46,185 bases of DNA. Source: an uncultured Ruminococcus sp. GTDB lineage: Bacteria; Bacillota; Clostridia; Oscillospirales; Ruminococcaceae. The position numbers were made by a program, and so were the translations under genes. The notes below the pieces were generated by a model. That model worked only from the letters and a program-made list of their open reading frames with translations, searched no databases and had not been told where the DNA came from. The stretch spans positions 1-46,185 of the forward strand of contig CAMOOV010000002.1 in NCBI GenBank assembly GCA_946621745.1, read 5' to 3'. Positions 6,927 through 15,065 of this stretch are shown one piece after another; position 1 is the stretch's first letter, and every line of letters begins with the position of its first letter.

Positions 6927-8846
6927 GTGATCAAGAAGCTCAAGCGCAGATATCTCATCACAAATATGGCTTTGCTGAGCAGCACGCTGATCGTCTGCCT
7001 TGCAGTGCTGTTCGGTTTCCTCTATCATTCGCAGATTGCTTCATCCTATGCAGTAATGCAGGAAATGATGAAGCAGAGCGAAATCCCCGGCGGCGGAAAA
7101 CCTGCTCCGCATCCGCCTGAAGCAGAGCCGCAGGCGTATACATATTCCTCCGGTGAACCGGCAGTTATGGAGCTGAATTATGATCCGAACGCGCAGGGCG
7201 GCGGTCAGAACGGCGGACAGCAGCCGTGGGAGGGCTTTGATCCCTCGAAGATGCCGAATCCGTGGGAGCAGCCGTGGATGTTTCCGTGGATGAATCCGTG
7301 GGCGAATCCATGGGCGCAGCCGTGGCAGGATCCGAACCAGAATCAGGGTCAGGATCCGAATGCGCAGAGGAATCAGCAGCAGAATGATCCGAACGAGGAG
7401 GACCGGAATAATTACGAGGAACAAAAGCGCCCGGACGATAACAGGGATGACGAGGATGACCGCATTGAGAAGCGCGAGGAGGGGAGGATTCCTGCGCAGA
7501 ATGAGCAGCGCCCTGTGGAGACTGCACCGCCGCAGCAGCGCGAACCGCGTCAGACTGTGACCGCTGTACGCCCCGATGAGGGGGGACGCGTGAAGCGGGA
7601 GCCCGCAGAGACAAAGCCTGCAATCACGACAGCGCCCGCGGAGACCGATCCCGTGCCGCCGCGGCAGGAGGCCGCACCCGCAACAAAAGCACCCCGCAGC
7701 ACCGAAGCGCCGACCACGCAGACAACAGCTGCGCCCGCGGCTGCCGGTCAGATCAACACGGAAAAGCGCACAGAGCCGCCGCAGATTGTTCCGGTGCATG
7801 AGGGCGAATATGTTCCGGATGCGTTTATGGCGCAGATCGACGGTGAAGGCAATATCGAAGCCTACGCCGGCAATGACAGAGCCGCAGAGGATGACGGCGG
7901 ATTCAGGACGATACACAATGCGCTCGATGAAGTCCACCGCCGCGGCCGCGAAGCCGGAACCGTAGAAATCGGCGACAATTCCTATCGCTTTCTGTATCAG
8001 CCGGATGAATCCGGAAGCTACCGTCTGGTGCTGCTTGATCGGACACTGGAGCTATCGACGATCAGCAAGCTGCTGTTTATCTTCGTACTCATTACGGCAG
8101 TCGGTCTGCTGATGATGTTCGGCATCAGCGTATTGCTCGCGAACTGGACAGTCACGCCGGTCGCTGCGGCATGGGAAAAGCAGAAGCAATTTGTCGCAGA
8201 CGCATCGCACGAGCTGAAAACACCGCTGGCCGTCATCTCTGCGAATACGGAGGTGCTGCTCGCGAATCCGGCGGAATCGGTCGCGGGGCAGAGCAAATGG
8301 CTCAGCTATATCCAGTCGGAGACCATGCGGATGTCAAAGCTCATTACGAATCTGCTTTCAGTTGCCCGCATGGACAGCAAGGAGGAACGCCGCGAACAGA
8401 CGCCGCTGCTTCAGCTGAGTGAAGCAGTTTCCAATGTGTGTCTTGTTTTTGAGCCGATCATTTATGAAAACGGCAAGACGCTGAATACTGTGATCCAGCG
8501 CAATCTGACGATTCGCGCCGAGGAGGACAATATCAAGCAGCTGCTTTCGATCCTGCTGGACAATGCTGTGCTGCATTCCGTTCCGAAGGCGCAGATCACG
8601 GTCTCGCTCTCGAAGGATTCGCAGAACAAGATCCGCCTTTCTGTTGCGAATACCGCAAAGGATATACCGCCGGATCAGCTCTCGCATTTGTTTGACCGGT
8701 TTTATCGCGTGGATACCGAAGGCAGTCCGAACGGTTCCGGTCTCGGACTGAGCATTGCCAAAAGCATTGTGCATGAGCTGGGCGGAACGATCTCTGTCAG
8801 CAGCGAGAACCAGCTTGTGACATTCACGGCGCTTCTGCATCCGTGA
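6927..8846 (+). CDS. Sensor histidine kinase with long low-complexity outside region and Pro-Trp repeats
   Basis: A membrane kinase of 639 residues starting with GTG (AAAGGAGGGG site at 6911-6920). Helix one is at about 11-33 and helix two at about 381-405. The intervening ~345-residue outside region is mostly low complexity: a Gly/Gln stretch, six period-4 xxPW units at residues 111-133, an Asp/Glu/Arg/Gln/Asn-rich stretch (134-200), a Pro/Thr/Ala/Glu-rich linker (200-270), then a small folded domain (about 285-375). The kinase core has SHELKTPL (His428), the N-box LLDNAVLHS (Asn546) and the G-box NGSGLGLSIAK (about 602). Partner of the preceding regulator. No recognisable sensor domain; the linker looks like a wall-spanning stalk. 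Confidence 0.92.
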   Translation: MIKKLKRRYLITNMALLSSTLIVCLAVLFGFLYHSQIASSYAVMQEMMKQSEIPGGGKPAPHPPEAEPQAYTYSSGEPAVMELNYDPNAQGGGQNGGQQPWEGFDPSKMPNPWEQPWMFPWMNPWANPWAQPWQDPNQNQGQDPNAQRNQQQNDPNEEDRNNYEEQKRPDDNRDDEDDRIEKREEGRIPAQNEQRPVETAPPQQREPRQTVTAVRPDEGGRVKREPAETKPAITTAPAETDPVPPRQEAAPATKAPRSTEAPTTQTTAAPAAAGQINTEKRTEPPQIVPVHEGEYVPDAFMAQIDGEGNIEAYAGNDRAAEDDGGFRTIHNALDEVHRRGREAGTVEIGDNSYRFLYQPDESGSYRLVLLDRTLELSTISKLLFIFVLITAVGLLMMFGISVLLANWTVTPVAAAWEKQKQFVADASHELKTPLAVISANTEVLLANPAESVAGQSKWLSYIQSETMRMSKLITNLLSVARMDSKEERREQTPLLQLSEAVSNVCLVFEPIIYENGKTLNTVIQRNLTIRAEEDNIKQLLSILLDNAVLHSVPKAQITVSLSKDSQNKIRLSVANTAKDIPPDQLSHLFDRFYRVDTEGSPNGSGLGLSIAKSIVHELGGTISVSSENQLVTFTALLHP

Positions 8847-8878
8847 GTTCCGGTGAACGACTGTGACTGATGCAAAAA

Positions 8879-8917
8879 ACAGATTCCCCTGCCGATACAG
8901 AGGAATCTGTTCTTTTT
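8879..8917. terminator. Bidirectional intrinsic terminator between kinase and VanY-like genes
   Basis: ACAGATTCC (8879-8887) pairs with GGAATCTGT (8902-8910). A T6 run follows on the plus strand and an A-rich run precedes it, giving T residues on the minus strand, so it serves both convergent genes. Confidence 0.85.
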
Positions 8918-8933
8918 TATGTGAAAATAACGC

Positions 8934-9806
8934 TTATGATAAGTATTCTTCGAGCGTAATATTTCGGCCGGTGATCGCAGCTGCGGCATCTTTTCCGACA
9001 TAACGGTAATGCCACGGTTCATACTGATAGCCGGTGGTATTTTCAGCGCCCTGCGGATAACGCAGGATAAATCCGTATTCGTCGGCGTGTTCGCTGAGCC
9101 AGCTGTACAGAGCCCAGCTGTTGCCGTCTGATGCATTGATATCAACGGCAAGTCCGGTCTGATGTTCGCTTTTTCCGGGGATCGCGACATATTTTTCCGC
9201 CTGCGCCTTTGCAGCATCCGGCGCATAGCCTTCGGCAATATGCCTTGCGATGCGCACATCCATAATCTCCTGCTGCTCCTCGAATGTGCGGAAGCCTTCG
9301 CGTGTAAAGGGCGCATAACCGGCTGCTCTCGCTGCATCGAACATCTCTTGCAGTGCCGGATAGATTCTTGCGTCGATCTGTATACCGTTTGACAGCGTGG
9401 TCAGCTCCGGCGGTGTATAGGCTTCAATCGGATGTGTCGGGTTGACCAGCATCAGCATCCACGCGGAATCTGCTTCATTCAGCTCCGCAGTATATGATTC
9501 TGTTTCCGCAGTGTATTCTGTAGCAGTTGTCTGAGCAGCGGTTTGTGCGTCGGTCTGCATTGCAGTTTGCGCCGCTGTTTCAGGGGGAGCAGAGTCAGTG
9601 ACGGTGGTTATAGTGATTACGGGCAGCGTTGATGCTGCGGCAGTGGTTTCTGCCGATAGCACAGAGATTGCGGCAGCCGTCGTTACAGGGGCGGTTTCCG
9701 TCACGCTTCCGGTATCAGGAAAAAAGCCGGAATCGGACGCCTGTGTGACAGTGCATCCGCCCAAAATCATGAGAGATGCGGCGGCAGGCAATACGGGTAT
9801 TTTCAA
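8934..9806 (-). CDS. D-alanyl-D-alanine carboxypeptidase-like lipoprotein (VanY/peptidase M15B)
   Basis: Trims D-Ala from peptidoglycan stems (LD- or DD-carboxypeptidase). The 290-residue product starts with a lipoprotein signal (LMILGGC, lipidated Cys18), continues with a Thr/Ala/Gln-rich stalk (about 25-110) and ends in a zinc peptidase domain (about 120-285). Zinc ligands are visible in SEHQTGLAVDI (His215, Asp222) and EPWHYRYVG (His266). The start is TTG at 9806 with an AAAAAGGAG site 9 bases upstream; no better ATG is in frame. It has its own promoter, and its end shares a terminator with the kinase gene. Envelope neighbours on both sides suggest a wall-remodelling cluster. Confidence 0.9.
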   Translation of the reverse strand: MKIPVLPAAASLMILGGCTVTQASDSGFFPDTGSVTETAPVTTAAAISVLSAETTAAASTLPVITITTVTDSAPPETAAQTAMQTDAQTAAQTTATEYTAETESYTAELNEADSAWMLMLVNPTHPIEAYTPPELTTLSNGIQIDARIYPALQEMFDAARAAGYAPFTREGFRTFEEQQEIMDVRIARHIAEGYAPDAAKAQAEKYVAIPGKSEHQTGLAVDINASDGNSWALYSWLSEHADEYGFILRYPQGAENTTGYQYEPWHYRYVGKDAAAAITGRNITLEEYLS

Positions 9807-9839
9807 AGCAATTCGCTCCTTTTTCTTTGTCTACCAGCT

Positions 9840-9868
9840 ATTATAGCATATTATGCAAAAAAGTGCAA
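9840..9868 (-). promoter_or_regulatory. Promoter for the VanY-like lipoprotein
   Basis: On the minus strand, TTGCAC (9868-9863) and TATAAT (9845-9840) are 17 bases apart, about 34 bases upstream of the TTG start. Confidence 0.8.
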
Positions 9869-9977
9869 TGGATACAAAAAATAAAATGAACAGTTCCGCA
9901 GCTTGCGAATTCTCGGTATTATGCCTAAACCGGAAGGGCGGTGTTTGTAGAGATTCACGGTTTTGACAGACAAGCCG

Positions 9978-10005
9978 TTACCTTCCGGCCTGAATATGGT
10001 ATAAT
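9978..10005 (+). promoter_or_regulatory. Extended -10 promoter for the LRR-dockerin gene
   Basis: The extended -10 TGGTATAAT ends at 10005, with a poor -35 candidate TTACCT (9978-9983) 16 bases before it. A TTGACA at 9963-9968 is too far away (31 bases). The inverted repeat CCGGAAGG (9930-9937) / CCTTCCGG (9981-9988) overlaps the -35 region and could be an operator. Confidence 0.55.
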
Positions 10006-10046
10006 ATAATAGAGGATACAGTCGGTCTATGGAAAGGAGGCAGACG

Positions 10047-12323
10047 ATGAAGCGAACAGCCATACTGACAGCAGCCGTTCTGACGCTTTCCGCGATGCCG
10101 CTGCAATTTGTGAAAGCAGCGGATGCACCCGCGTCCGGCATCTGCGGCGACAATATCACATGGGAGATCGAGGACGGTGTTCTGACACTGACCGGCAGCG
10201 GTGCAACCTATGATTACACAAAAAGTGATCTGTACTGGGACAGTGTACCGACAGCAGACATTGAGAAGGTCGTGATAGAGGATGGCATTACACGGATCGG
10301 CAATTACTGTTTCAATAGGTTCTGGACACCCTACTCGGTGACGGTCGAGCTGCCGGAAACACTTGTCAGCATCGGTGAATATGCATTCCATAATTCACCG
10401 CGCATGAGGATAGACAGTCTTCCGGACAGCGTGGAATATATCGGAGAGGGTGCGTTTCAAAATACCCTAATAACAAAAGCAATGTTTCCGCCGAAAATGG
10501 ACTGGCTGCCGGATAGATGCTACTCATTAACATATATATCTGAGATCGAGATCCCGGAACGGATCTGGAAAATCGGTGACGGCTGCTTTGCAGGTTGTTC
10601 CCAGCTGAGAAGCTGTATCTTTCCGGATACGGATATCGAGATCGGCAGCGCTTGTTTTGCCGGCTGCAAAAATCTGAAGATCCGTCTGCCGAATACAATG
10701 ACCGCACTGCCCGACGGTCTGTTCAGGGACTGCAAATATCTGAATAAAGTCGAGATCCCGCCGGGGGTGACGGAGATCGGCGAAAACTGCTTTTTGTCCA
10801 CCGGACTGTGGCAGCTGGAGCTCCCTGCGGGATGCACAAAGCTCGGAGATGCGTGCTTCAGTCAGACAAAGCTGGAGTCTGTTGTAATACCGGACGGTGT
10901 GACCGAGCTGCCGGATTCCTGCTTTGCAGGCTGCGCGCAGCTGAAATCTGTCAGCTTTCCGGATACCGTCACGCGCATCGGGAAAAACTGCTTTTCCGGC
11001 TGCGATCTGCTGGAGGATTTTCATCTGCCGGAGAATGACAGCTACACGGTCGGTTACAATGCGCTGCCGAAGCAGTATCTCAGTACGCAGGGCGATTTTC
11101 TCATTCTGCATGATTCGGAGCTTTATCTTTGTCAGCTGGATGCGGAATCCGTCCGGCTGCCGGAGCAGATCCGGAAAATTGACATGATGGCGTTTCAGGA
11201 TGCCGGTCTCATTGAATCTGTCGTCATCAATGACGGCGCGGAAACGATAGAGAGCGAAGCCTTCTGTAACTGTCCGAGGCTGCGGTCGCTGGAAATTCCG
11301 GCGAGTGTGACGGAGATTGCAAAGGATGCCGTAATTGAATGCGGTTCGTTCACGACGGTATACGGTGAATATTATTCCGCCGCACACGCATTCGCTTTGC
11401 AGAACGGCTATGAATTTGTACCGCTGCATGATGAGCCGGAGCTGCCTGCGCGTGTACCTGATTACGAAGCAGATACATTTTCATTCGGCAACAATCCCGG
11501 ATTATTCAGCGGTGCCTATCAGATGTCGGACTGGGCAAGGGCGATGCTGCTGGACTATTCGCAGCGGCCGGTGCAGACAGCAGATGCCGCCGCAAGGCAA
11601 TGGAGCGGCTCCTGCTACGGGCTTTCGTCTGTGACGGTGCTGACCGCAGCCGGGATCCTCTCACCTGCCGATCTGGATCCCGATGCGGAAACGCTGCATG
11701 ATGTCAGGCCGACAGAGGACGCGCTCTCCGTTATCAATTATTACCACATGATGCAGACAGGTTCCGTGACGCAGAATATTCCGGCGTCAGTTGTGAATCT
11801 CGCCGAAGCGATCCGGCTTGCGGAGAACTATCAGAACGGCGGCAATCCGTTTGTGCTGACATTCCGCCGCATAAACAGCAGCGGCCATGCAGTTGTCGGA
11901 TACGGCATCGAGCGCGGTGAATGGGAATGGAACGGCGTGACCTATGACCGCCGCATCCGCACATGGGACTGCAACTATTCCGCGCAGGCGGACAAGAGCC
12001 AGTTTTATTTCGACAGCAGTACGCTGCACTGGTGCATTCCCGCATACGGCGTTTACGATTCCGGAGGATCGGATCATAACGCGATTCTTTGCATTCCGAA
12101 TGACACGGCATCGCTGAACCGTTTTCCGTATTTTGCATCTGTTCCGCTGTCCGGCGACGTGGATGTCAGCGGCGCGGTCAATGCTGCGGATGCAGTTCTT
12201 CTCGCAAGATTTGTCAATGAGCAGGCGGGGCTGACGGTGACGCACCGCGGCGCATATAACGCGGATACCGATGCAGACGGGCTCCTCACAATCTGCGATG
12301 CGGCCGCGATCCTGCGGATGTGA
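10047..12323 (+). CDS. Secreted leucine-rich-repeat (BspA-type) protein with papain-like domain and C-terminal dockerin
   Basis: Product of 758 residues. A signal peptide (about 1-25, ending VKAADAP) leads to a BspA-type LRR_5 array (about 65-435) with repeated units such as IPDGVTELPDSCFAGC. A 200-residue domain follows with a papain-like layout: Q518 and C523 in RQWSGSCYGLSS, H614 in SSGHAVVGYG, and Asp/Asn in TWDCNY (about 641-643). The C-terminus is a dockerin with two calcium loops, DVDVSGAVNAAD and DTDADGLLTICD, which should dock it to a cohesin scaffold. The start is chosen by GGAAAGGAGG at 10030-10039. Likely a cellulosome-borne protease or adhesin; whether it is catalytically active is inferred from residues only. 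Confidence 0.85.
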   Translation: MKRTAILTAAVLTLSAMPLQFVKAADAPASGICGDNITWEIEDGVLTLTGSGATYDYTKSDLYWDSVPTADIEKVVIEDGITRIGNYCFNRFWTPYSVTVELPETLVSIGEYAFHNSPRMRIDSLPDSVEYIGEGAFQNTLITKAMFPPKMDWLPDRCYSLTYISEIEIPERIWKIGDGCFAGCSQLRSCIFPDTDIEIGSACFAGCKNLKIRLPNTMTALPDGLFRDCKYLNKVEIPPGVTEIGENCFLSTGLWQLELPAGCTKLGDACFSQTKLESVVIPDGVTELPDSCFAGCAQLKSVSFPDTVTRIGKNCFSGCDLLEDFHLPENDSYTVGYNALPKQYLSTQGDFLILHDSELYLCQLDAESVRLPEQIRKIDMMAFQDAGLIESVVINDGAETIESEAFCNCPRLRSLEIPASVTEIAKDAVIECGSFTTVYGEYYSAAHAFALQNGYEFVPLHDEPELPARVPDYEADTFSFGNNPGLFSGAYQMSDWARAMLLDYSQRPVQTADAAARQWSGSCYGLSSVTVLTAAGILSPADLDPDAETLHDVRPTEDALSVINYYHMMQTGSVTQNIPASVVNLAEAIRLAENYQNGGNPFVLTFRRINSSGHAVVGYGIERGEWEWNGVTYDRRIRTWDCNYSAQADKSQFYFDSSTLHWCIPAYGVYDSGGSDHNAILCIPNDTASLNRFPYFASVPLSGDVDVSGAVNAADAVLLARFVNEQAGLTVTHRGAYNADTDADGLLTICDAAAILRM

Positions 12324-12338
12324 TATATTCATAGAAAG

Positions 12339-12560
12339 ACCGGAGTTTAGGGGTGTCGCCGACGGATTTATATTGGGGCTCCGCCCCAAGCCCCGCCCAA
12401 GGGACATTGCCCCTTGGGAATCCCATTTCTGCTCCGCGTCAGCCCCTTTAGGGGCTGGCACGGAGCAGCAGCGGGAGTCCAGAGGGATAGTATCCCTCTG
12501 GCAGGGGTGTGGGGGCAGCGCCCCCACATAGCTTCGTTAGAAGCACCGCCAAACTCCGGT
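12339..12560. repeat. 222-bp hairpin-rich intergenic element with 10-bp perfect terminal inverted repeats
   Basis: Bounded by ACCGGAGTTT (12339-12348) and AAACTCCGGT (12551-12560). Inside are five tandem stems: 12373-12389 (TTGGGGC/GCCCCAA), 12396-12418 (CCCAAGGG/CCCTTGGG), 12430-12467 (TGCTCCG plus AGCCCC with a TTTA loop), 12479-12501 (CCAGAGGGATA/TATCCCTCTGG) and 12508-12528 (TGTGGGGGC/GCGCCCCCACA, 3-base loop). No convincing reading frame. It is far more GC-rich than nearby spacers and looks like a REP/MITE-type non-autonomous repeat or a structured RNA. It fills the gap between two convergent genes. Confidence 0.7.
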
Positions 12561-12579
12561 TTGTTTAGGAAGTATTAAA

Positions 12580-12608
12580 ACGGGACTGCCCGCACCGGAC
12601 AGTCCCGT
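12580..12608 (-). terminator. Intrinsic terminator for the HAD lipoprotein gene
   Basis: ACGGGACTG (12580-12588) pairs with CAGTCCCGT (12600-12608). Read on the minus strand it is followed by a TTTTAAT run, just after the gene's stop at 12623. Confidence 0.85.
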
Positions 12609-12622
12609 ATTCTCTGTTCAAT

Positions 12623-13705
12623 TTATGCAGCCGCATCCTGTGCATTCTTGGTGCAGACCACATTTTCGCCGTAGATCGTCTTGAAATCGTTCTTCATCGA
12701 AACGGTCTCAAAGCCGCGCTTTTCGCATTCCGCAGCAAACTTGCTTGCAGTCTCAGGATCGCCGTAATCTCTGTCGGTATCATCGCAGAGCAGCATATAC
12801 GCCTTGCCGCCGTTCTGCACGACATACTGTCCCATGGAGATATCGCCGGTGCTGTTGCCGAATGCGATGATCGGCTTCGCCCCGATTTCGTTGATGATCG
12901 AATTGACCTTGTTCATCTTCTGATTCTTCATGGACATATTGCCCGCCAGCAGCACGCGGTCATCGGGCGCGTAATCGTAATTCTTGGCTTTGGCATCGCC
13001 CTGCTGCTCAGCGGTCAGCTCAAAGGTCGTGCCGATGATATCGGATGGCTTCACCCATTTGCCGAGCGTATCCTTTGTCAGCTCACGCAGCATATTGCGC
13101 TCCTGTCCGCTGCAAAGGTATACCGTGAAATCGTTCGCGGCCAGATATTCGACTACCGAGACCATCGGCTTGAAGAAGCCCTCGCCGTATTTCATGCCCT
13201 CAAAGCCCCATGCGGGCGTCTCCATGAAATCGCGAACATATTTCTGATAGTCCTCAACGGTAAAGCCCTTGAATGCCTCTGCGATGATCTGACCGGAGGA
13301 TTTGTCGTAATCCGGCTTCTTCTGACCGGCCATCAGGGATTTTTCATAGGCCTCGGCATAAGACTTATCCTCGGCAGGCGCCTTGTAGCTGTCGTCGCGG
13401 AGCAGGCGGTGCAGCATCAGGCAGTTGTCAAAGTAGGTCGGGAACCGCTCGCCGCAGAGCGTACCGTCCACATCAAAGACGGCGATGCGGTCAGCCGGTG
13501 CGACATAATGCTCCGAACCCTCCGTGCAGACGGACTTGACATAATCCGTGATCGACTTTGCAACGGCAGAGCCCTCTGTCCAGTTTTCCAGCGATGCAGT
13601 TTTCGCTGTATGCAGATTGATGACGGCGGCAGGATTGCTTGCGCAGCCGACCGTCGGGATCAGCAGGCAGACAGCAGCGGCACACATCACGATTTTCTTA
13701 TTCAT
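12623..13705 (-). CDS. HAD-superfamily phosphatase lipoprotein
   Basis: A 360-residue surface lipoprotein: a signal with lipobox TVGC (Cys21), then a haloacid-dehalogenase fold. Visible motifs are motif I FDVDGTLC (nucleophile Asp78, Asp80), motif II LCSGQE (Ser199), a Lys-rich region near 255-266, and motif IV AFGNSTGDISM (Asp288). This set indicates Mg-dependent phosphatase activity, probably scavenging phosphate from outside substrates. The ATG at 13705 is chosen because GAAGGAG precedes it at a normal distance; the frame extends 30 codons upstream without support. It has its own promoter and terminator, so it is monocistronic. The substrate is unknown. Confidence 0.85.
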   Translation of the reverse strand: MNKKIVMCAAAVCLLIPTVGCASNPAAVINLHTAKTASLENWTEGSAVAKSITDYVKSVCTEGSEHYVAPADRIAVFDVDGTLCGERFPTYFDNCLMLHRLLRDDSYKAPAEDKSYAEAYEKSLMAGQKKPDYDKSSGQIIAEAFKGFTVEDYQKYVRDFMETPAWGFEGMKYGEGFFKPMVSVVEYLAANDFTVYLCSGQERNMLRELTKDTLGKWVKPSDIIGTTFELTAEQQGDAKAKNYDYAPDDRVLLAGNMSMKNQKMNKVNSIINEIGAKPIIAFGNSTGDISMGQYVVQNGGKAYMLLCDDTDRDYGDPETASKFAAECEKRGFETVSMKNDFKTIYGENVVCTKNAQDAAA

Positions 13706-13770
13706 AACGAACACTCCTTCACATATACAGTCGGCGCAGCGTGTTTGCTGCGGCTTGCTTTCATGACTGT

Positions 13771-13799
13771 ATTGTACCACGATCCGGAGGATCATGCAA
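13771..13799 (-). promoter_or_regulatory. Promoter for the HAD lipoprotein gene
   Basis: On the minus strand, TTGCAT (13799-13794) and TACAAT (13776-13771) are 17 bases apart, about 65 bases upstream of the start. Confidence 0.8.
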
Positions 13800-13896
13800 C
13801 AGACAAATGCATCGTGTTCTGTTGATTAAGCGACAATTTGCAGCGGAACTGTCGCGAAAGCATCACTTTGCCTGTGAATTGCAGCCGTAAATGAAT

Positions 13897-13928
13897 GCGG
13901 GGCTGTTCCCTCTCCGAAACAGCCCCGC
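13897..13928 (-). terminator. Probable terminator of the dockerin-cohesin gene
   Basis: A perfect 11-bp stem, GCGGGGCTGTT (13897-13907) / AACAGCCCCGC (13918-13928), lies 25 bases after the stop of the minus-strand gene. The trailing sequence on that strand is only moderately T-rich. Confidence 0.6.
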
Positions 13929-13952
13929 GAAGATGCTATGCGGTTTTTCCTC

Positions 13953-14873
13953 TTATTTTGCGTCAGCAACTCTGACTGCGCCGCTCAGTGCGGTGTACTG
14001 ATAATCATCGCAATCAGAGGTGATGAACTTGGTGTAGTACGGTGCGACGGAGATCGTGTAAACATCGCCCGTCTTTGCGTCCTCCGGAATCTGGTACTCG
14101 TATTCCGCGACGACATAGCCGTCCTGCACGGTGATGTTGTTGGCCTGTGCCGCGACGACGCAGCCCTCATTCTCAGAGAAATTCGGGTTGAGAATCGGCT
14201 CGTTATCCGCGAAATCCGTCCACTGCGGATGCTGCTCCAGATTCGACTTGATTTCGACAAGCTCCAGCGGCAGATCGTGCTGAATGAGCAGCTGGAAGCC
14301 CGCGAGCTTCGGCAGACCGCACAGATAGACCGGAACGGAAACAGTCTCGCCCGCTGCACCGGAAGCGCAGCCGATCTCGATATACATACCCTTCAGCTTT
14401 GCTTCCTGGGCTTCCTGCCAGACTTTGACAAACTGTCCGTTTTCATCGAGAACATAATCGCCGTTTTCGTCCTTCAAATAGACCTCACGCGCCTCATTGC
14501 CGTAGAACGCTTTGCCGTCCGCATAGGACAGATTGCGGATCTCCGCCCAGAGCGGCTTGTCTCCGACGAGCGTCTGGCAGTAATACTGGAGAATGTACTC
14601 CGCATCAGCCGCGGAGAGCTTTCCGTCCATATCAATGTCCAGCTGCTCGTTCGCGCTGTCAACGCTGCCGTCGGTATTGCCGGCAACAACATCTGCGTAA
14701 AGGGACAGCGTGTTCTGTGCATCCTCTGCGCCGATGACCTTGTCATCGTTGAAGTCTCCGGTCAGCTTCAGCGTATTGGCCTCGGCGGATGCGGTGAGCG
14801 GCATTGCTGCACAGACGGTCAGAGCCGCGGCAGCTGCGCAGACTGCGCTCATCATTTTCATTGTTCTTTTCAT
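13953..14873 (-). CDS. Secreted dockerin-cohesin adaptor protein
   Basis: A 306-residue secreted protein that could bridge two cellulosome parts. A signal peptide (about 1-30, MPLTASAEA) is followed by a dockerin (about 38-100) with loops DFNDDKVIGAED and DIDMDGKLSAAD. A 60-residue linker leads to a C-terminal cohesin-like beta domain (about 163-303): GETVSVPVYL, the typical LAGFQLLIQHD strand, LELVEIKS, and the closing strand GAVRVAD. This resembles small ScaC-type adaptors of Ruminococcus in having both modules. The ATG at 14873 has a perfect AAGGAGGT site (14881-14888). It is divergent from the ECF sigma gene, with which it shares a 287-bp spacer. Cohesin type (I, II or III) is not assigned. 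Confidence 0.82.
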   Translation of the reverse strand: MKRTMKMMSAVCAAAAALTVCAAMPLTASAEANTLKLTGDFNDDKVIGAEDAQNTLSLYADVVAGNTDGSVDSANEQLDIDMDGKLSAADAEYILQYYCQTLVGDKPLWAEIRNLSYADGKAFYGNEAREVYLKDENGDYVLDENGQFVKVWQEAQEAKLKGMYIEIGCASGAAGETVSVPVYLCGLPKLAGFQLLIQHDLPLELVEIKSNLEQHPQWTDFADNEPILNPNFSENEGCVVAAQANNITVQDGYVVAEYEYQIPEDAKTGDVYTISVAPYYTKFITSDCDDYQYTALSGAVRVADAK

Positions 14874-14957
14874 AGTGTGAACCTCCTTGCATGATTTGTT
14901 TGAAATGGATGATCGTGAAACGGTCGGGGGCGGATGCCGTATTTCCGTCCCGCTGCA

Positions 14958-14987
14958 ACATAAACAATCGGGGCGGCAAAATGTCCC
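14958..14987 (-). promoter_or_regulatory. Candidate GGGACA-type promoter for the dockerin-cohesin gene
   Basis: On the minus strand GGGACA (14987-14982) is followed after about 18 bases by TTATGT. The same GGGACA box with similar flanks precedes the ECF sigma gene on the other strand. No standard TTGACA/TATAAT pair is evident for this gene. Confidence 0.4.
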
Positions 14988-15065
14988 AAAGAAAAATGCA
15001 ATTTGTATGACTGCACAAATATGCCTCTTGATTATTGTGCATATCACCGAATTTTGCTGGGAAAC

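Noticed and set aside
9963-10005. TTGACA plus TATAAT as one promoter for the LRR gene
   Set aside because: The spacer would be 31 bases; an extended -10 promoter is more likely.
12324-12622. CRISPR array or tRNA in the hairpin-rich gap
   Set aside because: The stems differ from each other and are not spaced direct repeats; no cloverleaf or CCA end. No CRISPR array, tRNA or rRNA was seen anywhere in the window.
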